Shown here piece after piece: positions 16,997 through 26,571 of a stretch of 50,265 bases of DNA; within the stretch, counting starts at the first letter, position 1; each line of letters starts with the position of its first letter. The notes under the pieces are model-generated. The model ran no database searches. It was given only the letters and a program-made list of their open reading frames with translations, and was not told where the DNA came from. Origin of the DNA: Bianquea renquensis (GTDB lineage Bacteria; Bacillota; Clostridia; Lachnospirales; Bianqueaceae); the NCBI RefSeq assembly GCF_014384895.1, contig NZ_JACRSQ010000023.1:1-50265 (forward strand), given 5' to 3'. Position numbers and translations under genes: made by a program.

Positions 16997-18574
16997 CTAC
17001 GCTTCCTTAACCATGATCAGCGGTGTCCCCTCCTTCAAGGTCCCCTGCGGATCAATACTGTTGAGTTTCGCCACCGTGTCCATGGTGGTATTGTAGTGCT
17101 TTGCAATGGACCACAGATCATCGCCTCGCTGGACTAGATAGACCGCCATAGAAGGAAGGGAATCCAGCTCCTCCGGTTCCCGCTGCTTCGCAGACACGTC
17201 TGTCAGCAGGGCGATATCCTTCTCCTCCACCACACACGCATCCAGCATGAGATTGGCTCGGATTTCCACCTCCCGGCCCCCCTGCATGGCGCCGCTGACG
17301 GACTCCAGGAAGGGATCGATCTCCACCAGATGGTCAGGGCGGATCCCCCGCGCTTCGATTTTCTGGCTGAAGGGAACGATCTCAGAGAAAGAGGAAATCG
17401 GACAGTGATCATCGGCGGCTAAATAGAAGACCTTGACATAGAGAACCCCCTCCACCTGAATCTGATCCTCCAGGATTGTGTAGTCATCCAGCTTGGGTCT
17501 GGCGGATGCGTAGAAAATCTGCAAGATATCCGGCGCTGACTCCGGCACGCTCAGCACTTCCGTGATTCCGGCCTTCATCTGATTGCAGAATATGAACCGT
17601 TGGACCGGACAAATTTTTTTCGAGATATCCAAATCCCAGGCAGGGGCATACAGATCCGAAATCACATCTTGTTGTGTCTCCTCGTAAACCTTCAGTCCGC
17701 ACTGGCAAACGATTTCTGCGTCTAATACCCGATCTTCTCCATCCTGATCCTGGCCGATCTGCAAAAAGCATTTTACGATGGAAAGCTTCAACTGGGCCAT
17801 CATCTCTGGTTTGACGCCGGTACACTCGATAATGCCGTTGAAGGGAAGCATAGACTCTAGAAATTCAACTTGCCCCCCTCCTTCCATCCCGGTGTACAGC
17901 ACGCAGACTCCGATATCCCCTTTTAGTGTGACTTTGTCATCAGCGATGCGCTGCTCCTTATTCTTGATGGTCGCGTCCCACCACAGAATCTCTCCGATGT
18001 TGGGACTGGAGCTGGCAATTTTGATCTCATCTTTGACAATAAATTTCTCATCTTTGTCTGCCATCAATCTGCGCATGGGCATTCCATGCGTCTGAATCTG
18101 AATCCCGTCAATCCCCTGTACATCCATGACCATGGGCGTATCCTGGCACCAGGTCAGGACCGCTTCCATCTCTAACAGCGCAGATAAATTCAGTTTCCGG
18201 CTATTGAGAAGAGTCGTGCGCACATTCTCAATGGTATTTTTCAATTCATATCGGATCCTTCCATCCGCCTCCGGCGGCAGACCATCCACATTGAGAAAAT
18301 CATCCACCGTGACGGATGTTTTCATACTATGTACCTCGCAGGAATCTCCATCCCCCAGATACAGTACCGTAAACTCCAATTTTCCTCCAAACCGGATGCG
18401 CTGCCCTTCCAGCGTACTTTCCTCAGGTGCAAACCGCACACCCGTCTGTAGGATCCTGCCTACGTCCGGTTTGCTGTCAGGAACGATGACATCTTCCTTG
18501 ATGGGAATCTGCATGATCTGTGCAGGCCGCCTGGACAGGGCGCTATATGTTTCCTTCCGTAAATCCACAGCCAT
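16997..18574 (-). CDS. sipL: SPOCS/LysM spore coat morphogenetic protein (SipL)
   Basis: A 525-residue protein with repeated SPOCS (DUF3794) regions and a C-terminal LysM domain at about 475-523 (YLVQRGDDLWSIAKHYNTT, LNSIDPQGTLKEGTPLIMV). The first SPOCS part contains IPIKEDVIVPDSKPDVGRIL and the last contains VLSVPESAPDILQIFYASARP. In C. difficile, SipL has this architecture, is sigma-E dependent and binds SpoIVA through LysM to anchor the coat on the forespore. Start ATG 18572-18574 has GGAGG seven bases upstream. A sigma-E-type promoter lies just ahead. Proximity to yabG and spoIIR matches the C. difficile context as I recall it. Confidence 0.85.
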   Translation of the reverse strand: MAVDLRKETYSALSRRPAQIMQIPIKEDVIVPDSKPDVGRILQTGVRFAPEESTLEGQRIRFGGKLEFTVLYLGDGDSCEVHSMKTSVTVDDFLNVDGLPPEADGRIRYELKNTIENVRTTLLNSRKLNLSALLEMEAVLTWCQDTPMVMDVQGIDGIQIQTHGMPMRRLMADKDEKFIVKDEIKIASSSPNIGEILWWDATIKNKEQRIADDKVTLKGDIGVCVLYTGMEGGGQVEFLESMLPFNGIIECTGVKPEMMAQLKLSIVKCFLQIGQDQDGEDRVLDAEIVCQCGLKVYEETQQDVISDLYAPAWDLDISKKICPVQRFIFCNQMKAGITEVLSVPESAPDILQIFYASARPKLDDYTILEDQIQVEGVLYVKVFYLAADDHCPISSFSEIVPFSQKIEARGIRPDHLVEIDPFLESVSGAMQGGREVEIRANLMLDACVVEEKDIALLTDVSAKQREPEELDSLPSMAVYLVQRGDDLWSIAKHYNTTMDTVAKLNSIDPQGTLKEGTPLIMVKEA

Positions 18575-18601
18575 AAAAAAACCTCCAGCCTTTTTTATAC
18601 C

Positions 18602-18630
18602 ATTGTATGACAGGCGGAGGAAAAGTATTC
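18602..18630 (-). promoter_or_regulatory. Sigma-E-type promoter for sipL
   Basis: Minus strand GAATACT (18630-18624), 14 bases, CATACAAT (18609-18602). This compares with the sigma-E consensus KMATATT-N14-CATACANT: the -35 matches six of seven and the -10 matches all. It sits between the lipoprotein stop and the sipL ribosome site. Confidence 0.75.
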
Positions 18631-18633
18631 TGC

Positions 18634-19074
18634 TTATTTCGGGTTGTTTAGCCGAAAGGAAACATCTTTATCGTTGTCCTGGGTTTTCAGGATCATGACA
18701 GGATAACTGGGCGACGGAGAAATCACCTCTTCTTTCCCAGGAGGCAGCAAGTTTGCTTCCAGAATGATCTTGTCCGTCCCATCCTTCAATGCCGCAACCT
18801 GTATACTATAACCGCCTGTGGGCTGTTCCCCGAATCCAAACACGATGTACATTACATCCTCATCCCGGTAGGTAAATCCAAACCGCTCTTTCTGTTTATT
18901 GAAGATCTTTTCATTGACCTTCTGTGGTAGGTCCTTCGACTGTGCAATCTCATATTCCAAATCGGGCATATTCGGATCATACTCCCCACTCGTCCCTTCC
19001 GACGATGAACATCCCGTGAATAGGACCATCAACATGACAGCAATAAAAAGTGGTAGCCATCTTGTTCGCTTCAT
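18634..19074 (-). CDS. PrcB-like lipoprotein
   Basis: A 146-residue protein with a signal peptide and lipobox (FTGC at about residue 20, followed by SSSEG), so it is anchored on the outer face of the membrane. The mature part contains RDEDVMYIVFGFGEQPTGGYSI and ends with SPSYPVMILKTQ, a pattern of the PrcB C-terminal domain (GxxPTGGYSI ... YP). PrcB is a protease-complex subunit in spirochaetes; here only the fold resemblance is claimed. The ATG at 19072-19074 follows GAGGAG. It lies 50 bases after yabG and 60 before sipL, all on the same strand, so spore-related expression is plausible. Confidence 0.7.
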   Translation of the reverse strand: MKRTRWLPLFIAVMLMVLFTGCSSSEGTSGEYDPNMPDLEYEIAQSKDLPQKVNEKIFNKQKERFGFTYRDEDVMYIVFGFGEQPTGGYSIQVAALKDGTDKIILEANLLPPGKEEVISPSPSYPVMILKTQDNDKDVSFRLNNPK

Positions 19075-19123
19075 GGCGCTCCTCTCTTCCATTCCTAGGA
19101 TCACTGTAACTATATGCGCCATC

Positions 19124-20023
19124 TCAATGTCCTATTCCAGGTCTTTTCCTCGCAAGAGCCATTTCCATTTGTCGCGGCCGCGACATTGCATCGCCGCCTT
19201 TGGGATATCCCCTGCGCCCTTTTCCCCGCGTCTCATAGCCCCCGACCCCTTTTTCTCCGGAAAAAGTAAGCCGCAGCAGGTCCTTGACGCGAACAATCTG
19301 ATCAATGGGCGTCGTGGCGATCTTCTGTGATATAATCACCGGGTCCATGGCATGAATCAAGGTGCGGCCAGGGCTGGATGCAAAATTGGCACCCGCCTCC
19401 AAAATCTTTTCATAGAAGCTCTGACAGGCTCCGGCAAAAATAACAAGCTGGTCCATGTCCGGCTCATACTCCCGCGCCCGGCGGACTGCCTCGATAAAGT
19501 ATCGAGAGCTCCGATAATTTTCAAGTTTCATAATGTCCTTGCCTCTCAAAATCGAATCATGTCCGGTTAGGATTAGCATTTCTGGGCGATATTTCAAAAG
19601 CAGACGCAATACCTCCATCGGCTGACGGCTCTCCTCAATGACAGCCCCTGTCGCGTTCATCCCTAAGCTCTGATAATACTGTAGGCATAATCGGAGATAC
19701 TCTTCATCCCCGTCTAAATGCAGCACGCGGATCGGATGAATCATCTCGCCCTCCTCCATGCTGCTGGCATTTGTCATCCCTTGGATTGCCGCATCCTCGC
19801 TGAGATTTTTCATCTTTTTTTCAATTTCTTTTAAATTCTCCCGGCGGCTTCGGTAGATGGTGACCTCGTCCACAAGGATCAAATCCTCCTGCGGTGCATC
19901 CGCTAACACCCGGTAGTTGACTCCCCGGAGGCTAATCTTTCCAAAACGGTCCGCCTCAACAACCCGAAATAATAAATCGCCGCCATATGAACGGCGGCAA
20001 ACCAGATCTCCTGCTTTCACCAT
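19124..20023 (-). CDS. yabG: Sporulation-specific protease YabG
   Basis: A 299-residue cysteine-type protease (peptidase family U57) of the mother cell that processes spore coat proteins, and in C. difficile the CspBA and SleC germination proteins. It begins MVKAGDLVCRRSYGGDLLFRV. It has the IRVLHLDGDEEYLRLC segment, LILTGHDSI, LENYRSSRYF and VIFAGACQSFYEKILEAGANFASSP with the conserved Cys-Gln-Ser region and His in TGHD. Start ATG 20021-20023 has AGGAGGGG upstream. A sigma-K-type promoter precedes it. Confidence 0.95.
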   Translation of the reverse strand: MVKAGDLVCRRSYGGDLLFRVVEADRFGKISLRGVNYRVLADAPQEDLILVDEVTIYRSRRENLKEIEKKMKNLSEDAAIQGMTNASSMEEGEMIHPIRVLHLDGDEEYLRLCLQYYQSLGMNATGAVIEESRQPMEVLRLLLKYRPEMLILTGHDSILRGKDIMKLENYRSSRYFIEAVRRAREYEPDMDQLVIFAGACQSFYEKILEAGANFASSPGRTLIHAMDPVIISQKIATTPIDQIVRVKDLLRLTFSGEKGVGGYETRGKGRRGYPKGGDAMSRPRQMEMALARKRPGIGH

Positions 20024-20097
20024 AAAAAGCCCCTCCTATGCTCACTGGATCCCATATCCGCCTCGGCGGACAAAGTGGGATATGAATATCCTCACAG

Positions 20098-20125
20098 TAT
20101 CCTATGCATAGAAGGGGGCAAGCGT
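20098..20125 (-). promoter_or_regulatory. Sigma-K-type promoter for yabG, with 5' hairpin
   Basis: Minus strand AC (20125-20124), 17 bases, CATAGGATA (20106-20098), compared with sigma-K AC-N16/17-CATANNNTA. Between it and the ribosome site, 20048-20082 can fold into a long hairpin (ATCCCA ... TGGGAT enclosing CCGCC/GGCGG), so the transcript would have a structured leader. Confidence 0.6.
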
Positions 20126-20130
20126 TCCGC

Positions 20131-21825
20131 TTACTTGATAGTCTTTGTCACATCGTCCTGGAGCCGCTTTACGGCAGCCTCCGCACCGGCCTGACTTTCA
20201 CCTTTGACGCCGAAATAAAATTTGATCTTCGGCTCTGTCCCGGAGGGACGGGCGCAGAACCAGCTGTTGTTTTCCAGCGTGAAGCGAAGGACGTTGGACG
20301 GCGGAAGGCCATCGAGCCCATCCGCATAATCCTTGCACTCCAGAACCTTGAGACCGCCGTAGGATGCCTGTGGGTGCTTGCGCAGTTCATCCATGAGTGA
20401 ATTCATTTTGGCAATGCCCTCGATCCCCTCAAAGGTAAAGGATACCAGCGTCTCCCTATAATATCCATATGTCTCATACAGCTCATGTAGAGCGTCCAGC
20501 AGAGTCTGATTCTTGGCTTTGTAGACCGCTGCCATCTCACAGATGAGGAGGGATGCGCTCACCGCGTCCTTATCCCTGGCATAGGTTCCGCTGAGATATC
20601 CAAAGCTCTCCTCAAACCCAAAGAGGTAGGTTCCCCTGCCAGCCTTCTCTGCCTCCAGAATCTGCTGTCCAATATATTTGAACCCAGTTAGCACCTCTTT
20701 TAATTCCACGCCGTATGCGTCCGTCAGCGCGCGGATCATCTCCGTGGTCACGATGGTTTTCACAAGAAATCCATCCGCAGGCAGATGTCCCGTCTTCTTC
20801 CTCGCCTCCAGAATATAGGAGGATAAAAGCACTCCCGTCATGTTGCCAGTAAAATGCTGATACCCCGTATCCGTCTTGACCATGATGCCCACCCGGTCCG
20901 CGTCGGGGTCCGTCGCAATCAGGATGTCAGCGCCGACCTGCTCCCCGAGAGCGATGGCCGGCCCGAAAGCCCGAACATCCTCCGGATTGGGATAGGGTAC
21001 CGTGGGAAAATCGCCATCGGGCTCTTCCTGCTCCGGCACCACATGCACATTGGTAAAACCGCACTCCGCCAGGGCCCGGCGAACCAGCCGATTGCCGGTT
21101 CCGTGAAGAGGGGTGTACACAACGGTCAGGTCGGCGGCATGGGCGCGCACCATCTCCGGGTCCAGCAGCTGACTCTTGACAACGTCAATATATTGTCCAT
21201 CCAGCTCCTCACCGATGGAGACAAACAGCCCTGCCTCCTCCGCTTCCCTTCGCGGCATTACACGGACGCCGTCAAACAGATCGACTTTCTCCACCTCCTG
21301 GATGATCTCCTCATCCATGGGAGGCGGCACCTGGCATCCATCCTCCCAGTAGGCCTTGTACCCATTGTATTTCGAAGGATTGTGGCTGGCGGTAATGACA
21401 ATTCCACCTTTGCAGCCCAGGGTTCGGACTGCAAAGGAAAGCTCTGGCGTCGGCCGGAGAGACTCAAACACGTACGCCTTAATGCCGTTCCCATTGAATA
21501 CGGCGGCCGTCTCCAGCGCAAAAACATCCGACTGATGGCGGGAATCATATGCGATGGCAACGCCCTTCTCCTTGGCCTGCGGATCCTTCATCAACAAATA
21601 GTTGGCTAACCCCTGGGTTGCTCTCCGGACGGTATAGACATTCATGCGGTTCGTTCCGGCGTCCAAAATACCGCGGAGTCCCCCTGTCCCGAACTCCAAA
21701 TCCTTATAAAATCGATCCTCGATCTCCTTCTCATCCTCTGCGATGGCCCGAAGCTCCGCCTTTGTCGCCTCATCCACCGCATCGCTCGCCAGCCATCTCT
21801 CATACCTGGATCTATAGTCTGTCAT
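20131..21825 (-). CDS. pgcA: Phosphoglucomutase/phosphomannomutase, alpha-D-phosphohexomutase family
   Basis: A 564-residue cytoplasmic enzyme interconverting glucose-1-phosphate and glucose-6-phosphate. It starts with YRSRYERWLASDAVDEATK and FGTGGLRGILDAGTNRMN. The catalytic serine loop is GIVITASHNPSKYNGYK, the metal loop is ATDPDADRVGI, the sugar loop is GFEESFGYLSG, and the phosphate loop is RPSGTEPKIKFYF. All four motifs are intact and length is normal for the PgcA type. The ATG at 21823-21825 is five bases after GGAGG and preferred over the ATGs just upstream. Confidence 0.93.
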   Translation of the reverse strand: MTDYRSRYERWLASDAVDEATKAELRAIAEDEKEIEDRFYKDLEFGTGGLRGILDAGTNRMNVYTVRRATQGLANYLLMKDPQAKEKGVAIAYDSRHQSDVFALETAAVFNGNGIKAYVFESLRPTPELSFAVRTLGCKGGIVITASHNPSKYNGYKAYWEDGCQVPPPMDEEIIQEVEKVDLFDGVRVMPRREAEEAGLFVSIGEELDGQYIDVVKSQLLDPEMVRAHAADLTVVYTPLHGTGNRLVRRALAECGFTNVHVVPEQEEPDGDFPTVPYPNPEDVRAFGPAIALGEQVGADILIATDPDADRVGIMVKTDTGYQHFTGNMTGVLLSSYILEARKKTGHLPADGFLVKTIVTTEMIRALTDAYGVELKEVLTGFKYIGQQILEAEKAGRGTYLFGFEESFGYLSGTYARDKDAVSASLLICEMAAVYKAKNQTLLDALHELYETYGYYRETLVSFTFEGIEGIAKMNSLMDELRKHPQASYGGLKVLECKDYADGLDGLPPSNVLRFTLENNSWFCARPSGTEPKIKFYFGVKGESQAGAEAAVKRLQDDVTKTIK

Positions 21826-21889
21826 CATTGCCTCCATTCTGCCGCTTCCGCGACAAGTTCATTCACCTGTGATCTTTTATGAAACTCTA

Positions 21890-23683
21890 TCAATGGCCAT
21901 CCCTGGAATCTTGGGAAGTCGAAGTATCGGAGCTTGTGTCCTGGCCCCGACTGGAATTATTCTCATTGGAGCTAGTTTGACTGTCCTCACTGGACTCTGT
22001 GGAGGACTCAGGGGGTTCCGGTTCCGGATCGTTCTTTTCAAAATTGGAAAAATACAGCACCTGCTCCGCCTTGCCCGCCGTAATCTGGATGGTCATCGTC
22101 ACATCCTTATAGCCTGTGTTGGAAACTGTAATTTCATGCGTTCCCGGCCCTAGCATGACTTCGCACGGCGCACTATCGTACAGATCCCCGTTGATATACA
22201 CAATGGAGTTTGCCATGGAGGACTCGATGGAAACCTTCGTCTTCGAGGCGTTCAGGCTCAGGGCCGCCGTCACATACGGCTGTCCGACGGTAATCGTCTG
22301 CTCAAGGGATTCATAGGCATCCGCCTTGACAGTCATGGTATACTCCCCGTAAGGCAGCGTCGCCTCGTCTCCATTGTGATAGGTCTGTCCATTGATGTCC
22401 ACCGTGGCATTCGCTGGATTCAGGGAAAACTTCACGGTGCCCGTCTTCTCAGCCCCATTGGGAAGTGTCAACTCCTGTTCCTTTCCGCTGGTAATGAAGA
22501 TCTGTCCAGAGTAAACGGTGACGGAGTCCTTTGTCACCACGATGGAATTAAGTCCCTCCAGAAGTGCGATGGGCTGCATGTCCTTGGTGATGGCAGCGGT
22601 AACCGGCGCACCGGCGGCGGGCGTAGCCTTCAACTCCGCACCTGCATACTGGTCCAAATCTTGGTTTACAAGCTTCAGTGTACCGGTGGAGTAGGTAACA
22701 TAGATGGTGTAGATATGATCCTCCATCGCTTGCGCAGTAAAGACCTGCTGACTCGTCAGCGAGGCGATGTCAAACTCTTTTCCCTGATACGTACAGACTA
22801 GCTTGTCATCAAAGGTATAGGTCGTATCCCCCACGGTGATCGTATGATCGGAGACAGTGGCCCCCGTGACATCCTCCAGCGCGCTGGTCTTTGCCGAAAT
22901 TCTGAACAGCTCCACGGCGTTCTCATTTGCGGCGTTATACCGTACTTCCACGATCTGCCCTCTCTGGATGCTTCCAATATTCATCTCTTTTCCGTACTGG
23001 TCCGTAATGCTCTTGGCGTTTTGCAGGGAAAAGGTGGTCTCCACCTGATTTACCCCATCATATACGGTAACTTGATACAATTCTTCATTGACATTCAGGA
23101 CAACACCGGCCATCTCTGAACCTTCATAGGTAATGCTGCTTTCTTCGGATTCCACTGCGCTGCTCTGGGAATTCTCATTGGCGCTCTTTCCCGGGGCCGT
23201 CATTACCTTAAAAATGATAATGCCCGCTATTATTAAAACTGCAATTGTGCTGACACCGATGATGACCAACAGCCGCACAAGCTTTTTGATATCGTCGTCA
23301 CCGCCGTCGCCTCCATCTCCCTCCGGCTCAGGCTCGTCCACCCTGTCATCCCTATGATGCTTCGGTTCAATGCGGCGGTGGACAGTTTGCTGCTCTTCGT
23401 GGCGCATCTCGTCCATAGGCGAGGGCTCCCAGCCAGAGTCTTGGCTCCCCTGCTCCTGCTCTCCGTGGGATTCCCAGGTATCGCCGGCCTGCGCCTCCCA
23501 TTCCTGTTCCTCCTGAGATGGTCTATAGTGCTGGGTATGCTCATCCCTCGGTGCAGCCGCCACCGAGTCGTCCCATAGATCCTGGGCATCCTCCTCCGCA
23601 TTCCCCGAGTTGACGGGCTGCGGCGGGGTTTTGCCCGTCTGCGCCCAAAACTCATCGTCAGGCGTCCATTTATCTTTATCCAT
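21890..23683 (-). CDS. PEGA-domain single-pass membrane protein
   Basis: A 597-residue protein. Residues 1-140 are acidic, hydrophilic and cytoplasmic (Glu/Gln/His-rich), and a TM helix lies near 145-170 (LLVIIGVSTIAVLIIAGIII). The extracytoplasmic part has beta-rich stretches and two PEGA repeats at about 405-455 (FSLNPANATVDINGQTYHNG ... LPYGEYTMTVKA) and 470-545 (IESSMANSIVYINGDLYDS ... LGPGTHEITVSNTGYKD). It ends in a Ser/Glu/Asn-rich low-complexity tail. PEGA domains are surface-exposed beta modules and function is not known. Start 23681-23683 has GGAAG upstream, with a promoter 70 bases before it. Confidence 0.85.
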   Translation of the reverse strand: MDKDKWTPDDEFWAQTGKTPPQPVNSGNAEEDAQDLWDDSVAAAPRDEHTQHYRPSQEEQEWEAQAGDTWESHGEQEQGSQDSGWEPSPMDEMRHEEQQTVHRRIEPKHHRDDRVDEPEPEGDGGDGGDDDIKKLVRLLVIIGVSTIAVLIIAGIIIFKVMTAPGKSANENSQSSAVESEESSITYEGSEMAGVVLNVNEELYQVTVYDGVNQVETTFSLQNAKSITDQYGKEMNIGSIQRGQIVEVRYNAANENAVELFRISAKTSALEDVTGATVSDHTITVGDTTYTFDDKLVCTYQGKEFDIASLTSQQVFTAQAMEDHIYTIYVTYSTGTLKLVNQDLDQYAGAELKATPAAGAPVTAAITKDMQPIALLEGLNSIVVTKDSVTVYSGQIFITSGKEQELTLPNGAEKTGTVKFSLNPANATVDINGQTYHNGDEATLPYGEYTMTVKADAYESLEQTITVGQPYVTAALSLNASKTKVSIESSMANSIVYINGDLYDSAPCEVMLGPGTHEITVSNTGYKDVTMTIQITAGKAEQVLYFSNFEKNDPEPEPPESSTESSEDSQTSSNENNSSRGQDTSSDTSTSQDSRDGH

Positions 23684-23752
23684 AGAGTTCTTCCTTTCAT
23701 TCTCCATTCGTATGAAGGTCTTTATTGCTCCGCTTTCCATTGCTTCTGGTCT

Positions 23753-23781
23753 ATTATAGCATAAACCGACACTTTTTGAAA
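23753..23781 (-). promoter_or_regulatory. Promoter for the PEGA gene
   Basis: Minus strand TTTCAA (23781-23776), 17 bases, TATAAT (23758-23753). The -10 is perfect and the -35 weak. Confidence 0.6.
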
Positions 23782-23828
23782 AGGATTTTAGAAAAATTAA
23801 AAAAATGGAAAGATATTCTCGCCAAATC

Positions 23829-24830
23829 TTACAAACCTAATCCCATGCGAAAGCGCCTCAAAAAATGCTGGCGCTGATTTTTTTGCTCTGTAATCTCCTC
23901 CAGTTTGCGCCAGTATACCTGTGGTATCCAGTTGCGCTTGCTGCTGTATGCGGCCTCGGCTAATATCCAGAAGCGCTCCGGAAACAGCAAGCTCGCAAAC
24001 AAGATTTTCTCCTCCCAAGGGTTTAACTTCTGACATTTTTCATATTCCTCCAAAATCCTCATCCCGATATCGTAATCCCAGTCATATTTTCGCAGGATCT
24101 TTTCGTACAGCTTGACAAAATCCAGGATTGGCAGCATAAAACAGCTCTTTTCGAAGCCGGCAATCAGGAGTTGTCCCCGCGCTTTATAGACGCAGTGATT
24201 GCTGTAATTATTGTGTCCAAACGCCCACTGTGTCTCCGCCAAATGGGCTTCCGACTGGTACTCCGGCCCGCTCATGAGCTCGGATGCTTCTTTTGCCTCG
24301 TCATAGTGCTCCTGGAAGTGATCTAAGAACAGCAGATCAAAGTCTGTATAGCGGCTACTCCGCCGTACCATTTTACAAAATCCCTGCATTTGGCGCAGGC
24401 GCTTTTCCATGCGCTCTGGAACTTCATACCAGCGCATGGATATCCGGCTTCCCTCCATTGGATCAAGACCGGTGCAAAACGTATGCATCTGTCCTAGCTG
24501 CCGCGCTACCAGCATCGCATCCTCAAGGGATTCCAGCTCCGCCTCGTCCCCGCCGATCCAGTTGCGCACCGTCAACAATTCTTTATTGAACTCCACATAG
24601 GGAAGTCCCTCCTCCGTCACGCAGTACCTGTCGATGCACCGAAAGCCACTCTGGTATAGATGTTCTTTGACACTATGGGCAAACAAGAGCTCCCCCTCTG
24701 ATTCATGAGATTCCTTTATGATTTTTAATCCGAGAGGGGTCTCGCATATGTAAGCGCCGTAGGCTCGCGTAACCCTGTAGTGGCGCATAATTCCAAACAT
24801 CCCCAATACTTGTGGATTGAAGTCTCGCAT
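23829..24830 (-). CDS. CotS-family spore coat protein (kinase-like fold)
   Basis: A 333-residue protein of the CotS/YsxE/YutH group, related to aminoglycoside phosphotransferases and found in the spore coat. The N-terminal lobe includes YICETPLGLKIIKESHESEGELLFAHSVKEHL and YVEFNKELLTVRNWIGG. The C-terminal lobe has FGHNNYSNHCVYKARGQLLIAGFEKSCFMLPILDFVKLYEKILRK, where the usual kinase Asp of the HGD loop is replaced (FGHNN) and the metal-binding Asp is shifted (GFEKS). The protein may therefore be non-catalytic, as in many coat members. The start at 24828-24830 lies 11 bases after GGAGG; a GTG at 24839 is an alternative. Confidence 0.82.
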   Translation of the reverse strand: MRDFNPQVLGMFGIMRHYRVTRAYGAYICETPLGLKIIKESHESEGELLFAHSVKEHLYQSGFRCIDRYCVTEEGLPYVEFNKELLTVRNWIGGDEAELESLEDAMLVARQLGQMHTFCTGLDPMEGSRISMRWYEVPERMEKRLRQMQGFCKMVRRSSRYTDFDLLFLDHFQEHYDEAKEASELMSGPEYQSEAHLAETQWAFGHNNYSNHCVYKARGQLLIAGFEKSCFMLPILDFVKLYEKILRKYDWDYDIGMRILEEYEKCQKLNPWEEKILFASLLFPERFWILAEAAYSSKRNWIPQVYWRKLEEITEQKNQRQHFLRRFRMGLGL

Positions 24831-24908
24831 TTGTAGCACATCCTCCGCATATTTAATAAATTGCTACTGTCCTTTATTATCTATATGAGAGAATGACAAA
24901 AAAAATGA

Positions 24909-26273
24909 TTATCCAAGGTATATTTGAATTTCCGGTTTTTTCTTTAACTTTTCCGCAGTCTCCAACAAAATTCCGCGCTGATTCAGTTCCGGGCATTCGA
25001 TTACAACCTCCAGAAGCTGCCTGAGCACCAGACCCACTGCTTTTCCCGGCGGATATCCCATGGCGATTAGATCCCAGCCATTTACCGCCAAATCCTCCAG
25101 ACAAACACAGGGGTTCTGGTTTCGAACTCTCTGATAGAGCTCCATGGTGGCCTCTGCCTTTTCCAATCTCTCTTCTAATAAGGTAGGATTTTGCGCCCTC
25201 ATATCTGCAACCTGGACCTTCCAAAGGTCTGGAAATAAAGGGATTCCAATTTTATTTAACAGCTTGCGCATGGACAGCTCTGTATCGGGAAGCTCGCAAT
25301 CGTGATAGGCAATCAGTGTCAGGATCTTCTCCCGCGACGCGTTGTCAAAGCGGAGCCTTCTCAAGATAGTATCCGCCATTGCAACACTCTGTTTGACATG
25401 CCCATAAAAATGATCGCAACCATTCTCATCTTCCGAATGCGTAGGCGGCTTGCCGATGTCATGGAGAAACATAGTCCACCGCAGAATCCGGTCTGCCTCC
25501 ACCGCTTGCATCGATGCATAGGTGTGCTCCGCCACGGTAAAAATATGATATGGATGTCTCTGCGGCATGGAGGCACAGGGTACAAATTCCGGTATACAAT
25601 AGGCCATCAGGCCAGTTTCCACCACATCCCGCATTCGCCACGGATTGTCCGATAGCAATAATTTTGTCAGCTCATCGCAGATGCGTTCCTGGCTGATGTT
25701 GGCCAGCAATGGGGCTTTCTCCTCCATCGCTTCGTAGGTTTTCGCTTCAATTGAAAAATCCAACTTCGCGGCAAATCGAAGGGCTCGCAGCATTCGGAGC
25801 GCGTCCTCCTGAAACCGTTCCCTGGCATCCCCTACACAGCGGACCCGGCCCTCGCTCAAATCCTGTTTCCCTTGGAAATAATCGATGAGGCCAATCTTGG
25901 GGTCGTACGCCATGGCGTTAATCGTAAAGTCTCTTCTCTTCAAGTCTTCCCGCAGACTCGTTGTAAAAGAAACCTCATCTGGGCGCCGAAAATCTGAATA
26001 TTTTCCATCGACGCGATAGGTTGTAACCTCATAGACATCCTCGCCAAGCCTCACCGAAACTGTTCCGTGGGCAATTCCCGTATCGTAGGTTTTTCGAAAA
26101 ATAGCTTTCACTTGATCCGGCTTAGCTGACGTGGTGATATCCCAATCCTTCGGTTTGTACCCCATCAGGCAATCCCTAACGCAGCCGCCTACAATATACG
26201 CTTCGTATCCAGCCGCGTGCAAGGAGTTCAGCAGGATGTGCACATTCTTCGGTATGTTGATCCAATCGCTCAT
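24909..26273 (-). CDS. cca: CCA tRNA nucleotidyltransferase
   Basis: A 454-residue enzyme that adds or repairs the CCA 3' end of tRNAs. The class II nucleotidyltransferase head has YEAYIVGGCVRDCLMGYKPKDWDITTSAKPDQVK, with GG and DxD motifs, then RRDFTINAMAYDP. The neck has RMLRALRFAAKLDF, and an HD-type domain appears as FLHDIGKPPTHSEDE. Start ATG 26271-26273 (MSDWINIPK) has GGAGGAG upstream; the longer open frame to 26462 has no family similarity. The N-terminal 20 residues and overall length match bacterial CCA enzymes with an HD domain. Confidence 0.95.
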   Translation of the reverse strand: MSDWINIPKNVHILLNSLHAAGYEAYIVGGCVRDCLMGYKPKDWDITTSAKPDQVKAIFRKTYDTGIAHGTVSVRLGEDVYEVTTYRVDGKYSDFRRPDEVSFTTSLREDLKRRDFTINAMAYDPKIGLIDYFQGKQDLSEGRVRCVGDARERFQEDALRMLRALRFAAKLDFSIEAKTYEAMEEKAPLLANISQERICDELTKLLLSDNPWRMRDVVETGLMAYCIPEFVPCASMPQRHPYHIFTVAEHTYASMQAVEADRILRWTMFLHDIGKPPTHSEDENGCDHFYGHVKQSVAMADTILRRLRFDNASREKILTLIAYHDCELPDTELSMRKLLNKIGIPLFPDLWKVQVADMRAQNPTLLEERLEKAEATMELYQRVRNQNPCVCLEDLAVNGWDLIAMGYPPGKAVGLVLRQLLEVVIECPELNQRGILLETAEKLKKKPEIQIYLG

Positions 26274-26571
26274 TGACTCCTCCATCGACCGCTTGTCACG
26301 GCCTTTCACTCGTCCATATCCCGCAGTGGCATTGCACTTTTCCACTGCTCCCATAACGTGGATAGTATACCACACTTTCTGTTTTTTTACAATGCTGTTC
26401 CAGCCTACACCCGGACACCGCAAGCTAAATTTTGCCCGCATATTTTCCTTTCTGTGGACCATACTATGATGGAGGTGATACGGCCTTCTTTTTAAAATAC
26501 AGAAGTATTTTGTAAAGAAACGCGTATCCGCCTCCAGAAGTCTCTATCAAACTAGTAGGAGGGAATCAAGA

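Noticed and set aside
25361..25655. Short open frames within the cca gene
   Set aside because: They lie in other frames of a well-supported gene and have no own signals; the same applies to the many other overlapping frames in the window.
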